Source: CAZBWS01 sp964495705
GTDB lineage: Bacteria > Pseudomonadota > Gammaproteobacteria > HTCC5015
NCBI GenBank assembly: GCA_964495705.1
Contig: CAZBWS010000001.1
Location: forward strand, 45,122-109,121
Direction: 5' to 3'
DNA length: 64,000 nucleotides
The position numbers and the translations under genes are program-made. Shown piece by piece: positions 17,958 to 25,720 of the stretch (the stretch's first letter is position 1; every line of letters begins with the position of its first letter). The notes under the pieces are model-generated. The model was not told the DNA's origin and searched no databases. It saw only the letters and a list, made by a program, of their open reading frames with translations.

Positions 17958-17973
17958 TTGGCACGATATTTGC
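17958..17973 (+). promoter_or_regulatory. Sigma-54 promoter upstream of rpoN
   Basis: TTGGCACG-ATAT-TTGC carries the -24 GG (17960-17961) and the -12 GC (17972-17973) at the required spacing and matches the YTGGCACG-N4-TTGC consensus. The rpoN ATG is 37 bases downstream of the -12 element. A sigma-70-like TATACT at 17976-17981 with a weak TTACCT 17 bases upstream (17953-17958) overlaps it. Sigma-54 holoenzyme could therefore compete with sigma-70 polymerase here. Confidence 0.65.
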
Positions 17974-18009
17974 CCTATACTGGGCTGATACTAATAAATA
18001 CGCTGAAAA

Positions 18010-19464
18010 ATGAAGCAATCTCTGCAACTTAAACTGGGTCAAAGTCTTACCATGACCCCTCAATTGCAACAGGCAATTAAGCTGTTGCAATTACACTCTC
18101 TTGAACTCCAACAAGAAATCCAGCAAATGCTGGAATCCAACCCCATGCTGGAGCAAGAAGAAACAAGCACTGAGTCCAATAATGAGGAAAATACGGACAC
18201 ATTGCCAGAGACAGACAACGACATAGACTTAAATCAAGATCACGCCGTAAGTGCAGACGACACCCCGGTTGACAGCGTGCCAGATGACCATTGGGAACCC
18301 ATCTCTAGCGGCGCCTCCGCACCAGCAGGGGATAGTGATCGCGACATCTGGGACACCCAAGCAGGCATCCCAACAGAGACATTACAAGACCACCTACTCT
18401 GGCAACTACAAATGTCACACTTATCGGCTGTGGATGAGTTCATTGCGGATAGTATCATTGACTGCATTAACGACGATGGCTTCTTAACCGAGAGCCTAGA
18501 TAGTATTCACGCTTCAGTATTACGCGAATTTGAGGATGTAGAGCGGGATGAGGTTGTAGCAGTACTTCACCGCATACAGCACCTAGACCCCCTCGGCGTG
18601 GGTGCTACCAGCGTTGAGAATTGCCTCATTATACAGCTTGACGCCCTGCCCCCAGAAACCGCTCATATACAGTTGGCTAAGGATATTATTGGCGAGCATA
18701 TACAACTATTAGCCACCCATGATTATGCACGCCTCAAACGCGCTCTCAAGGTCAAGGAAGAGGACTTGTCTGAGGCTGTACATTTAATTCAAGGCCTTAA
18801 CCCCAAGCCTGGCGCCAGCATATCTAGTGATCGAGTAGAGTACATTGTGCCCGATGTATTTGTCAGCAAGGCACAGGGGCGCTGGCAGGTAGAACTCAAC
18901 CCAGACCTTACTCCTAAATTACATATCAATAAGCTCTATGCGGATATGGCTAAAAACAGTGGCAAAGGAGCCGACGGTAATTACTTGCGTGACAACTTAC
19001 AGGAAGCACGCTGGTTTATTAAAAGCCTATTAAGTCGCAATGAAACCATTCTGAAAACCGCGCAATCTATCGTCGCCCGCCAACGTGCGTTTTTTGATTA
19101 CGGCGAAGAAGCTATGAAACCCTTAGTTTTACGGGAAATAGCTGAAGATATAGAAATGCATGAATCGACAATTTCACGGGTCACCACGCAAAAGTATATG
19201 CATACACCGCGGGGGATATTCGAGCTTAAATATTTTTTCTCCAGCCATGTCTCTACCTCCGATGGTGGAGAGTGCTCTGCCACTGCTATTCGTGCCATGA
19301 TTAAGAAGCTAATCAGCGAAGAGGACACCAGTAAGCCACTAAGTGACAGTAAACTTGCGAAAATACTGGAAGAGCAAGGCATTAACGTGGCTAGGCGCAC
19401 TGTGGCCAAATATCGCGAAGCGATGCAATTTCCTCCATCAAATGAACGTAAGCGCCTAAAATAA
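18010..19464 (+). CDS. rpoN: RNA polymerase sigma-54 factor RpoN
   Basis: Directs RNA polymerase to -24/-12 promoters that need enhancer-binding activators. Region I is clear: residues 1-48 are rich in Gln and Leu (LTMTPQLQQAIKLLQLHSLE). A long acidic region II follows (about 50-115). The core-binding and helix-turn-helix regions follow, and the RpoN box ARRTVAKYRE lies about 24 residues from the end. The 484 residues fit the family. The upstream sigma-54 promoter suggests autoregulation. It is followed by hpf and the regulatory PTS genes, as in most gammaproteobacteria. Confidence 0.97.
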   Translation: MKQSLQLKLGQSLTMTPQLQQAIKLLQLHSLELQQEIQQMLESNPMLEQEETSTESNNEENTDTLPETDNDIDLNQDHAVSADDTPVDSVPDDHWEPISSGASAPAGDSDRDIWDTQAGIPTETLQDHLLWQLQMSHLSAVDEFIADSIIDCINDDGFLTESLDSIHASVLREFEDVERDEVVAVLHRIQHLDPLGVGATSVENCLIIQLDALPPETAHIQLAKDIIGEHIQLLATHDYARLKRALKVKEEDLSEAVHLIQGLNPKPGASISSDRVEYIVPDVFVSKAQGRWQVELNPDLTPKLHINKLYADMAKNSGKGADGNYLRDNLQEARWFIKSLLSRNETILKTAQSIVARQRAFFDYGEEAMKPLVLREIAEDIEMHESTISRVTTQKYMHTPRGIFELKYFFSSHVSTSDGGECSATAIRAMIKKLISEEDTSKPLSDSKLAKILEEQGINVARRTVAKYREAMQFPPSNERKRLK

Positions 19465-19821
19465 TAAGACTGCAGTCTGTCACCTAAAGCCAATTTAGCC
19501 ATTTGACGCGCACCACAAATAAGCGCTAAATAGACTTAACAACAGAATAAATCGGCGGCTATTTAACAATCCATTTAGTCGTCCTACTTGAAACACAGGA
19601 TACATGTCCACACGTCTTAACAGAGCAATAAGAAAAAAAATTCAGCTTGCTCCCGTAATCACAGGGAGGGTTAAGGCATGATTCATTCCTCTCTCGCCCC
19701 GTGCTTACATTTGGTATTTTCACAGAGTGTAAAAAATGTCTAGGGCCCTCAGCTAAAAAATGATATCGCGTAGGGGCCACCTAGCTTTTCACCACTCTCC
19801 AACAGCAACAGGAGAACACCT
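19465..19821. other. Intergenic region between rpoN and hpf
   Basis: 357 bases without a credible gene. A 73-codon minus-strand frame (19559-19780) has no ribosome binding site and an unlikely composition. A TTGACG (19503-19508) with TAAATA 18 bases downstream is a weak promoter candidate for hpf. CAGGAG just before 19822 is the hpf ribosome binding site. A short structured RNA cannot be excluded. Confidence 0.5.
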
Positions 19822-20178
19822 ATGCATATCAACCTAACCGGTCATCACTTAGATCTTACAGACCCTCTTCGCAACTATGTGAATGAAAAGCTATCCAAGC
19901 TTGAACGTCACTTTGATCACGTAACCAAGCTGCATGTAATCCTCGGCATTGAAAAACATCAACATAAAGCTGAAGCTACTATGCATGTTGCGGGAGGTAA
20001 TGGAGATCTATTTGCTAATGCGAGTCACGATGACATGTATGCTGCCATCGACGCACTAGCAAGTAAACTAGACCGCCAGGTTTTACGCCACAAGGAAAAA
20101 ATAACTAACCACCACAAGCGAGAAAAGGCCATGATCATCCAGGCCAACGAAGTTAAGGAGGCTGAAGAACTGCATTAA
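19822..20178 (+). CDS. hpf: Ribosome hibernation promoting factor, short form
   Basis: Binds the decoding region of the 30S subunit and promotes inactive 100S ribosome dimers in stationary phase. The 118 residues open with MHINLTGHHLDLTDPLRNYV and continue through the beta-alpha-beta-beta-beta-alpha domain (ATMHVAGGNGDLFANASHDDMYAAID in part, residues about 53-78). The C-terminus is a charged helix of about 25 residues beyond the E. coli length. The dimerisation domain of long HPF is absent. It has a good ribosome binding site (CAGGAGAACACC). Confidence 0.94.
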   Translation: MHINLTGHHLDLTDPLRNYVNEKLSKLERHFDHVTKLHVILGIEKHQHKAEATMHVAGGNGDLFANASHDDMYAAIDALASKLDRQVLRHKEKITNHHKREKAMIIQANEVKEAEELH

Positions 20179-20193
20179 AACAACATGAAACCT

Positions 20194-20223
20194 GAATGGG
20201 TCTATTCAACAATAGACCCATTC
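20194..20223. repeat. Perfect 13-bp hairpin between hpf and ptsN
   Basis: GAATGGGTCTATT (20194-20206) pairs with AATAGACCCATTC (20211-20223) around a CAAC loop, 16 bases after the hpf stop. A run of 12 A, not T, follows on the plus strand. It may be an mRNA 3' end stabiliser or a weak terminator rather than a classic one. Confidence 0.6.
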
Positions 20224-20426
20224 CACACAAAAAAAAAAAACAATTAGTCTTTAAAAATCAAAAAGTTAGCCTATATCAACTTTTCAACTCAATAATTCAT
20301 AATACGTAATAAAAGCATATGGCGCGCAAGCCGACTATAGTTAGTAATCTAAATGTCGTTTTCATGGGAATACTGAGATAGAATACGCCCCCTTAACGGC
20401 AGAGCCGTGTAGTTGACTTAATAGAA

Positions 20427-20897
20427 ATGCAATTAGATAAACTATTGACACCCAAACGTATTAGCTGCCAACAAAGTGTTGCCAGTAAAAAACGAGCCCT
20501 AGAAATGATGTGCGAGCTACTCGCTGCAGGTCAATCTAACCTCGACGAATCGCAAATTTTTTCTTGCATGCTAGAGCGTGAAAGACTAGGTAGCACAGGC
20601 GTAGGTCATGGTGTTGCCATTCCCCATAGTCGCATGCAAGGCGTAGAGGAAGCGTTGGTCGCCGTTGCCGTACTCGATGAAGGTATAGACTACGACGCCA
20701 TTGACGACCAGAATGTAGATATTTTATTTGCACTATTGGTACCCCAAGAATGCACTGAAGAGCATTTACAAATATTGGCCTCAGCCGCTGAAATGTTTAG
20801 TGATACAGACGTTTGCGAGGCGCTTCGCAAGGCTCAAAACGAGCAAGAAATTTACCAAGTCATTAGCCAATGGCAACCACAAAGCTTATCCGCATAA
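20427..20897 (+). CDS. ptsN: Nitrogen regulatory phosphotransferase EIIA-Ntr
   Basis: The terminal phosphoacceptor of the nitrogen PTS. It regulates potassium uptake and stress responses rather than sugar transport. The phosphorylated histidine is H67 in GVGHGVAIPHSRM. The fold signatures EALVAVAVLDEGIDYDAIDDQ and LLVPQECTEEHLQILASAAEMF are present in sequence. Length is 156 residues, close to the 163 of E. coli. The last codons and stop overlap a perfect reverse copy of ATGCGGATAAGCT (20883-20895). An N run begins 12 bases after the stop. Confidence 0.95.
   Translation: MQLDKLLTPKRISCQQSVASKKRALEMMCELLAAGQSNLDESQIFSCMLERERLGSTGVGHGVAIPHSRMQGVEEALVAVAVLDEGIDYDAIDDQNVDILFALLVPQECTEEHLQILASAAEMFSDTDVCEALRKAQNEQEIYQVISQWQPQSLSA
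20883..20895 (-). repeat. Perfect ATGCGGATAAGCT repeat overlapping the ptsN 3' end
   Basis: Reverse copy of the 13-base word. It encodes the last residues of PtsN and ends inside the stop codon region, 15 bases before an N run. Confidence 0.85.
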
Positions 20898-20909
20898 AGC
20901 ACTCAAGCA

Positions 20910-21009
20910 NNNNNNNNNNNNNNNNNNNNNNNNNNNNNNNNNNNNNNNNNNNNNNNNNNNNNNNNNNNNNNNNNNNNNNNNNNNNNNNNNNNNNNNNNNN
21001 NNNNNNNNN
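20910..21009. other. Run of 100 N (scaffold gap)
   Basis: The gap lies between ptsN and hprK. The last seven bases on the left (TCAAGCA) equal the first seven on the right. A small contig overlap is possible but seven bases is weak evidence. No gene appears to be cut. Confidence 0.95.
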
Positions 21010-21077
21010 TCAAGCACTCTTTACAGCAGCGCAGCTATCGGTCAGACTTAGACTCATATGAAACTGCGAGCCAAACA

Positions 21078-22052
21078 ATGAGTGACGCCACACGAGTCGC
21101 AGATCTCTTCGACTTCCTCAATTCCAAACTAGAACTTGACTGGATTGCAGGCCAAAACTCGGCCGAACAGATCATCAATACGAATATTGCCTGGGGCAAT
21201 CACCCAAAGGTTATTGGTCATATGAACCTGATTCACCCTAACCGTGTACAGGTTTTAGGTGAAATTGAACTCAGTCATATAGAAAGCTTGAATGCTATTG
21301 AGAGAAAACGGGCTTTAGAAACCCTTTTTGCAGGGCAAACAACGGCAGTCGTTATTGCCAACAACCATGCTATTCCTGACGAATTTAGATTCATGGCTGA
21401 CGCCAATCGCGTGCCGATGTTAGTCAGCCCTCTTCCCAGTCACGAGCTAGTGAGTATATTGCGCTTTGAGCTGGCACGCCTATTCGCTGACAAGGTCACC
21501 CTACACGGTGTATTTATGGAAGTTATTTCCGTTGGCGTACTACTCACTGGCGAAAGTGCCGTAGGTAAAAGTGAGTTAGCTCTGGAGCTTATCACTCGTG
21601 GGCACCGCTTAATTGCCGATGACGCTGCAGAGTTTTCACGCATTACTCCTGAAATTATCGGGGGTCACTGCCCCCCTATGCTACGTGATTTTTTAGAAGT
21701 ACGCGGCCTAGGTATACTCAATATTCGAGAGATGTATGGCGACGGCTCTTTAAAAGGCAGTAAATACCTTCGCTTAATCATCAATTTAATCCGCTCAGAC
21801 TCAAATGACCCAGAGCTAGATAGGCTCGGTTATAGTAATTCCGTGCGCAGTGTACTGGGTGTTGACATACCTGTCATCACACTACAGATGGCGGCGGGTC
21901 GTAACTTAGCCGTAATGGTAGAAGCGGCCGTTCGCAACCATAAAGTGAAAGAGCGCGGTTACGATGCCAATAAGGACTTAATCGAGCGCCAGCGCGAGAT
22001 AATGGAAGCCAATTCACAGGCAGACGATGCCAGAATAGAACATCACGACTAG
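21078..22052 (+). CDS. hprK: HPr kinase/phosphorylase
   Basis: Phosphorylates or dephosphorylates HPr on a serine in response to metabolic state. The 324 residues include the N-terminal domain (about 1-130) and the catalytic domain with Walker A GESAVGKS near 158-165. The family signature (LEVRGLGILNIREMYGDG) is near 210-227. This is a full-length enzyme, not the C-terminal-only alphaproteobacterial form. Enterobacteria lack it. Here it sits before rapZ, and the neighbouring NPr keeps Ser46, so a working serine switch on NPr is plausible. It ends 8 bases before rapZ. Confidence 0.95.
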   Translation: MSDATRVADLFDFLNSKLELDWIAGQNSAEQIINTNIAWGNHPKVIGHMNLIHPNRVQVLGEIELSHIESLNAIERKRALETLFAGQTTAVVIANNHAIPDEFRFMADANRVPMLVSPLPSHELVSILRFELARLFADKVTLHGVFMEVISVGVLLTGESAVGKSELALELITRGHRLIADDAAEFSRITPEIIGGHCPPMLRDFLEVRGLGILNIREMYGDGSLKGSKYLRLIINLIRSDSNDPELDRLGYSNSVRSVLGVDIPVITLQMAAGRNLAVMVEAAVRNHKVKERGYDANKDLIERQREIMEANSQADDARIEHHD

Positions 22053-22060
22053 CTAAAAGC

Positions 22061-22930
22061 ATGAAATTAGTCATCATAAGCGGCCTTTCTGGCAGCGGGA
22101 AATCAGTTGCCTTACGCACATTAGAAGACAATGGCTACTACTGTGCGGATAACCTACCCGCCAATTTATTACGTCACTTTGTTAATGAGTTACGCCACAA
22201 CAGCCAAAATTACCCAGACTATGCTGCGGTCGGCATTGATGCTCGCGCCAATTTCGAAAGCATTCAATACTTTCCTAAAGTGTTAAACGAGCTAAGAAGC
22301 TTAGATATAGATGTGGAAATTTTATTTTTATCCGCGGACAAAAAAGTACTCCTAAAACGCTTTAGCGAAACGCGCAGAAAACACCCGCTAAGTCAGTTCA
22401 ATCGCCCACTGCTTGAAGCCATTGAATACGAACTAGACGTACTCAGTAGCATTCGCAACTTGGCTGACTTCTGCATAGACAGTACGGAACGGAACGCCAA
22501 CGAGCTCAAAACACTCGTACAAGAACAGTTTTCCAACACCAAAGACAACAACAGTAAACTGTCCCTAGTATTTCAATCCTTTGGCTTTAAATACGGCTTA
22601 CCTAGCGACACAAGCTTTATGTTTGATGTGCGCTGCCTACCCAACCCCCACTGGGAGACACATTTACGCCCCCTCACTGGCAAGGACCCCGCCGTAGCTG
22701 AATACTTAGCCCAACAACCCGAAGTCATAGAAATGGTCAATACCATTAGCCAATTTATCGAAACATGGCTACCAAAATTTGAAATAGAAAATCGTCGCTA
22801 TATGACTATTTCAATAGGCTGTACTGGCGGCCAACATCGCTCTGTGTATATTGCAGAGCAACTCAAAAAATACTTTATGACGCAGCGTAACAACGTCTCA
22901 CTACGTCATCGTCAACTGGTTGAAAAATAA
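22061..22930 (+). CDS. rapZ: RNase adapter protein RapZ
   Basis: An RNA-binding protein that in E. coli directs RNase E to the GlmZ small RNA and so controls glucosamine 6-phosphate synthase. Walker A GLSGSGKS is at 8-15, followed by the family segment ALRTLEDNGYYCADNLP. The conserved C-terminal domain shows FKYGLP and IGCTGGQHRSVYIAEQL. Length is 289 residues against 284 in E. coli. It is tightly spaced with hprK and the EIIA gene (2-base gap). A near copy of the repeat (GTGCGGATA) lies at 22143. No GlmZ-like RNA was identified in the window. Confidence 0.96.
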   Translation: MKLVIISGLSGSGKSVALRTLEDNGYYCADNLPANLLRHFVNELRHNSQNYPDYAAVGIDARANFESIQYFPKVLNELRSLDIDVEILFLSADKKVLLKRFSETRRKHPLSQFNRPLLEAIEYELDVLSSIRNLADFCIDSTERNANELKTLVQEQFSNTKDNNSKLSLVFQSFGFKYGLPSDTSFMFDVRCLPNPHWETHLRPLTGKDPAVAEYLAQQPEVIEMVNTISQFIETWLPKFEIENRRYMTISIGCTGGQHRSVYIAEQLKKYFMTQRNNVSLRHRQLVEK

Positions 22931-22932
22931 CC

Positions 22933-23316
22933 ATGCAAACGGGGATTCTATTACTTACTCATGAAAAAATTGCACCGGCAATGCTAACCACTGCAAAGAT
23001 GATATTGCAGAAACAAGAGCTCAATGTAAGGCTAGTAGAAGTGCCTGCTGACTGTGACACGAAGGCTAAGACGGAAGAAGCCAAGCAACAACTGAGTGAA
23101 TTAGACCAAGGCCAAGGAGTATTGATACTCAACGATCTTTTTGGCGCTACCCCATTCAATATAGCTAAGCAGCTAGAAAACAATAACGTCTGCACTCTAT
23201 CTGGTTTAAATTTAAATATGCTTATGCGTGCACTTAACTATCAAAGCCTGCCTTTAAAAGAACTCGCGGAAAAGACTCGCGAAGGCGGCATTAACGGTGT
23301 ACGCTACGCTGAATAA
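22933..23316 (+). CDS. Mannose-family PTS EIIA domain protein
   Basis: A 127-residue stand-alone EIIA of the mannose family, which accepts phosphate from an HPr-like protein. The phosphorylated histidine is H10 in GILLLTHEKIAP. LILNDLFGATPFN and the NLNMLMRAL segment are typical of the fold. No mannose-type IIB, IIC or IID genes are nearby, so it is probably regulatory like the EIIA proteins linked to ptsO and hprK in other proteobacteria. It lies 2 bases after rapZ and 17 bases before ptsO. Confidence 0.9.
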   Translation: MQTGILLLTHEKIAPAMLTTAKMILQKQELNVRLVEVPADCDTKAKTEEAKQQLSELDQGQGVLILNDLFGATPFNIAKQLENNNVCTLSGLNLNMLMRALNYQSLPLKELAEKTREGGINGVRYAE

Positions 23317-23333
23317 CTTTATGACATATATGC

Positions 23334-23603
23334 ATGATTAGTGAAGAAATAACCATTATCAACAAACTCGGCTTACACGCACGTGCCGCGGCTAAGCTCG
23401 TATCTACCGCCTCGTCTTTTCAAGCTGTTATTGAGCTGGAGAAAGGCAGCCAACGTATTAATGCTAAAAGTATTATGGGAGTCATGATGCTTGCCGCCAG
23501 CAAGGGCACGACACTGACTGTACATGCGGAAGGCAATGACGAAATCAACGCGATTGCGTCCTTAAAAGCCCTTATCAATGACCGTTTTGGTGAAGGCGAA
23601 TAA
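23334..23603 (+). CDS. ptsO: Phosphocarrier protein NPr (HPr family)
   Basis: Carries phosphate from EI-Ntr to EIIA proteins. The 89 residues show the catalytic H15 in LGLHARAAAKLV and the serine site S46 in NAKSIMGVMML. Both fall at the canonical HPr numbers. Keeping a serine at 46 fits the presence of hprK in the same cluster. ptsP (EI-Ntr) is not in the window. In E. coli the gene is called npr or ptsO and also follows rapZ. Confidence 0.95.
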   Translation: MISEEITIINKLGLHARAAAKLVSTASSFQAVIELEKGSQRINAKSIMGVMMLAASKGTTLTVHAEGNDEINAIASLKALINDRFGEGE

Positions 23604-23661
23604 TACTGCTAGCCATTGACTGTTAAACTCCGCCTAATACCTTAAGCACTCTCGGTACATT

Positions 23662-25020
23662 ATGGCTGAACAAACCACTACAGATCAGACTGCCGTACAA
23701 CTGGAGCTGTTACACAGCGCCATGCAAAGTGGTGCCATGCTTCAAGCCAAACGCATCTTAAACGGCTTGCACCCTGCTGAAATTGCCGACTTACTTGAAT
23801 CTCTACCCCGCTCTCAACGCTTGATTGTTTGGGGCATGGTCGACAATGAGCAAGACGGTGAGATTCTTGTCGAAGTAGGCGATGAAGTACGTAACAGCTT
23901 GTTACGCGAGATGCAGACCGACGACTTAGTCGATGCCCTTGAAGGCTTAGATACGGATGATATGGCCGATCTCTTGCAATCACTACCAGAAGCAGTGATT
24001 CAAGAAACCCTAGGCAATATGAAAAAACAGGACAGAGAACGTGTTGAAGCAGTTCTGTCCTATGAAGAAGGCACTGCAGGCGCCTTAATGAACACTGACA
24101 CAACAACGATTCGTCCCAATGTAACCCTTGAGGTTGTGCAGCGCTATATGCGTAAATTAGGCGACCTCCCCGAGGGCACAGACCGTCTCTATGTTGTTGA
24201 CTATTTCAATAAATTCTTAGGCGTCTTATATCTACGCACACTCGTTACATCGAAATCCAGTGCCACTGTCTCAGAGGTTATGCAACAAGTAGTTAACCCC
24301 GTCACAGCGGATATTGATGAACATGATATCGCACGTTTATTTGAAGACAGGGATTTACTCTCCATTCCTGTGATTGATGATAAACATCACTTACTTGGGC
24401 GTATTACCATTGATGATGTTGTCGATGTTATACGTGAAGAAGCTGATAAGTCATTTATGAATCGTGCGGGTTTGAGTGAAGAAGAGGATATTTTTGCCCC
24501 CATTGTTATATCAGCTAGGCGGCGTTCAATTTGGCTGGGGGCGAATTTGTTAACCGCCTTTTTAGCCTCCTGGGTTATTGGCTTATTTGAGGCTACTATT
24601 GAGCAGGTCGTCGCACTTGCAGTTTTGATGCCCATTGTTGCCAGCATGGGAGGCATAGCGGGCAGTCAAACTCTGACATTAGTTATACGAGCGCAAGCAC
24701 TGGGACAACTAGGCTCTGGCAATACTCGCTCGCTATTAGTAAAAGAGCTTGCTGTAGGCTTACTCAACGGCCTACTTTGGGCTGTGGTGGTGGCTGCTAT
24801 TGCTACTCTTTGGTTTAAAGACATACAAATTGGCGGCATAATTGCCGCCGCTCTTGCTGCAAATTTAGCCGCAGCAGCCTTAGCAGGTGTATTAGTCCCC
24901 GTGATATTACGCAAAATGAATATAGATGCCGCACTAGCAGGGGGAGTGGTACTCACAACGGTCACCGATGTTGTTGGCTTCACCGCCTTCTTAGGCATCG
25001 CTACACTGGCGCTAATTTAG
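23662..25020 (+). CDS. mgtE: Magnesium transporter MgtE
   Basis: An inner-membrane Mg2+ channel gated by cytoplasmic Mg2+. The 452 residues follow the family order: a helical N domain (about 20-130, with HPAEIADLLESL and ALEGLDTDDMADLLQSLP), two CBS domains (about 140-260), a connecting helix, then five membrane segments (about 288-450) with the conserved PIVASMGGIAGSQTLTL pore segment. The yhbZ-like position after ptsO is common in related gammaproteobacteria. It converges with the SRPBCC gene, with only 14 bases between the stops and no obvious terminator. Confidence 0.95.
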   Translation: MAEQTTTDQTAVQLELLHSAMQSGAMLQAKRILNGLHPAEIADLLESLPRSQRLIVWGMVDNEQDGEILVEVGDEVRNSLLREMQTDDLVDALEGLDTDDMADLLQSLPEAVIQETLGNMKKQDRERVEAVLSYEEGTAGALMNTDTTTIRPNVTLEVVQRYMRKLGDLPEGTDRLYVVDYFNKFLGVLYLRTLVTSKSSATVSEVMQQVVNPVTADIDEHDIARLFEDRDLLSIPVIDDKHHLLGRITIDDVVDVIREEADKSFMNRAGLSEEEDIFAPIVISARRRSIWLGANLLTAFLASWVIGLFEATIEQVVALAVLMPIVASMGGIAGSQTLTLVIRAQALGQLGSGNTRSLLVKELAVGLLNGLLWAVVVAAIATLWFKDIQIGGIIAAALAANLAAAALAGVLVPVILRKMNIDAALAGGVVLTTVTDVVGFTAFLGIATLALI

Positions 25021-25034
25021 CAAGACAGAAATTT

Positions 25035-25544
25035 CTAAGCTTGATTTAAAAATTGTTCCTCAGCTACCAATAAGCTATTTTCACGCACAGGCTGTATGGC
25101 CGCCTCTGCCAACAAGCGCGCTAAAACTTGTAAGTCAGCCTCCAACTGTTTGCGTAGCATCCGCTTTGCAACTTTCCCAAAAATCAGAATAAACAATTTA
25201 ACAACCACATTTTCGGAGCCTGCCGCTAGGCAGTAATGGATACGTGTAGATCCTGCCTCTGAAAATAAATCAATTTCACTGGTGAAAGCAAAGGGCACGG
25301 TATCCGAGCGCAACACTAGACGATTAGGTGGGTATAATGTTTGCACCGCAATCGCTAACTCATAGTATCGCCCATTGAATTTATACTTACCCATAAATAC
25401 AGGGGGCTTTGAGTAATCACCACGCGGCACCCAGCGAGGCGCAGAGAAATTACTTACCCAGCAAGGCAGACGGGTGATGTCTGATACATAGGAAAAAACC
25501 GTCTCGATACTATAGGGCAGTACAGCTTCAGCAATTGCTTTCAT
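25035..25544 (-). CDS. SRPBCC (START-like) superfamily protein
   Basis: A 169-residue protein that reads as a helix-grip fold, typically a hydrophobic ligand-binding cavity. The opening AIAEAVLPYSIETVFSYVSDITRLPCWVS (shown in part: residues 3-22 form the strand and first helix) is typical of polyketide cyclase-like members. Strands such as YELAIAVQTLYPPNRLVLRSD follow, then a long C-terminal amphipathic helix. There is no signal peptide. The ligand is unknown. It is transcribed divergently from the S41 protease gene. The family call is firm, the function is not. Confidence 0.75.
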   Translation of the reverse strand: MKAIAEAVLPYSIETVFSYVSDITRLPCWVSNFSAPRWVPRGDYSKPPVFMGKYKFNGRYYELAIAVQTLYPPNRLVLRSDTVPFAFTSEIDLFSEAGSTRIHYCLAAGSENVVVKLFILIFGKVAKRMLRKQLEADLQVLARLLAEAAIQPVRENSLLVAEEQFLNQA

Positions 25545-25720
25545 TTAAGTCCTTATTTACTCCCCCCAGAGCGGTGCTAATTTACCTAAAAAAAAGCCTA
25601 ATTAAAAGATTTAATATACCTATTTTAGCCAGCCGTTAGTTGTTAGCATATACAAAGAATGAACGCACTTAACGTAACTCAAAGCGTTTATAATCAGTAT
25701 TCAAGAGGCATATACATACA

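Noticed and set aside
19559..19780. A 73-codon minus-strand frame between rpoN and hpf
   Set aside because: No ribosome binding site, cysteine-rich unlikely composition and no family resemblance.
20194..20240. Classic rho-independent terminator after hpf
   Set aside because: The stem is perfect, but it is followed by A12 rather than T on the plus strand, so I list it only as a hairpin.
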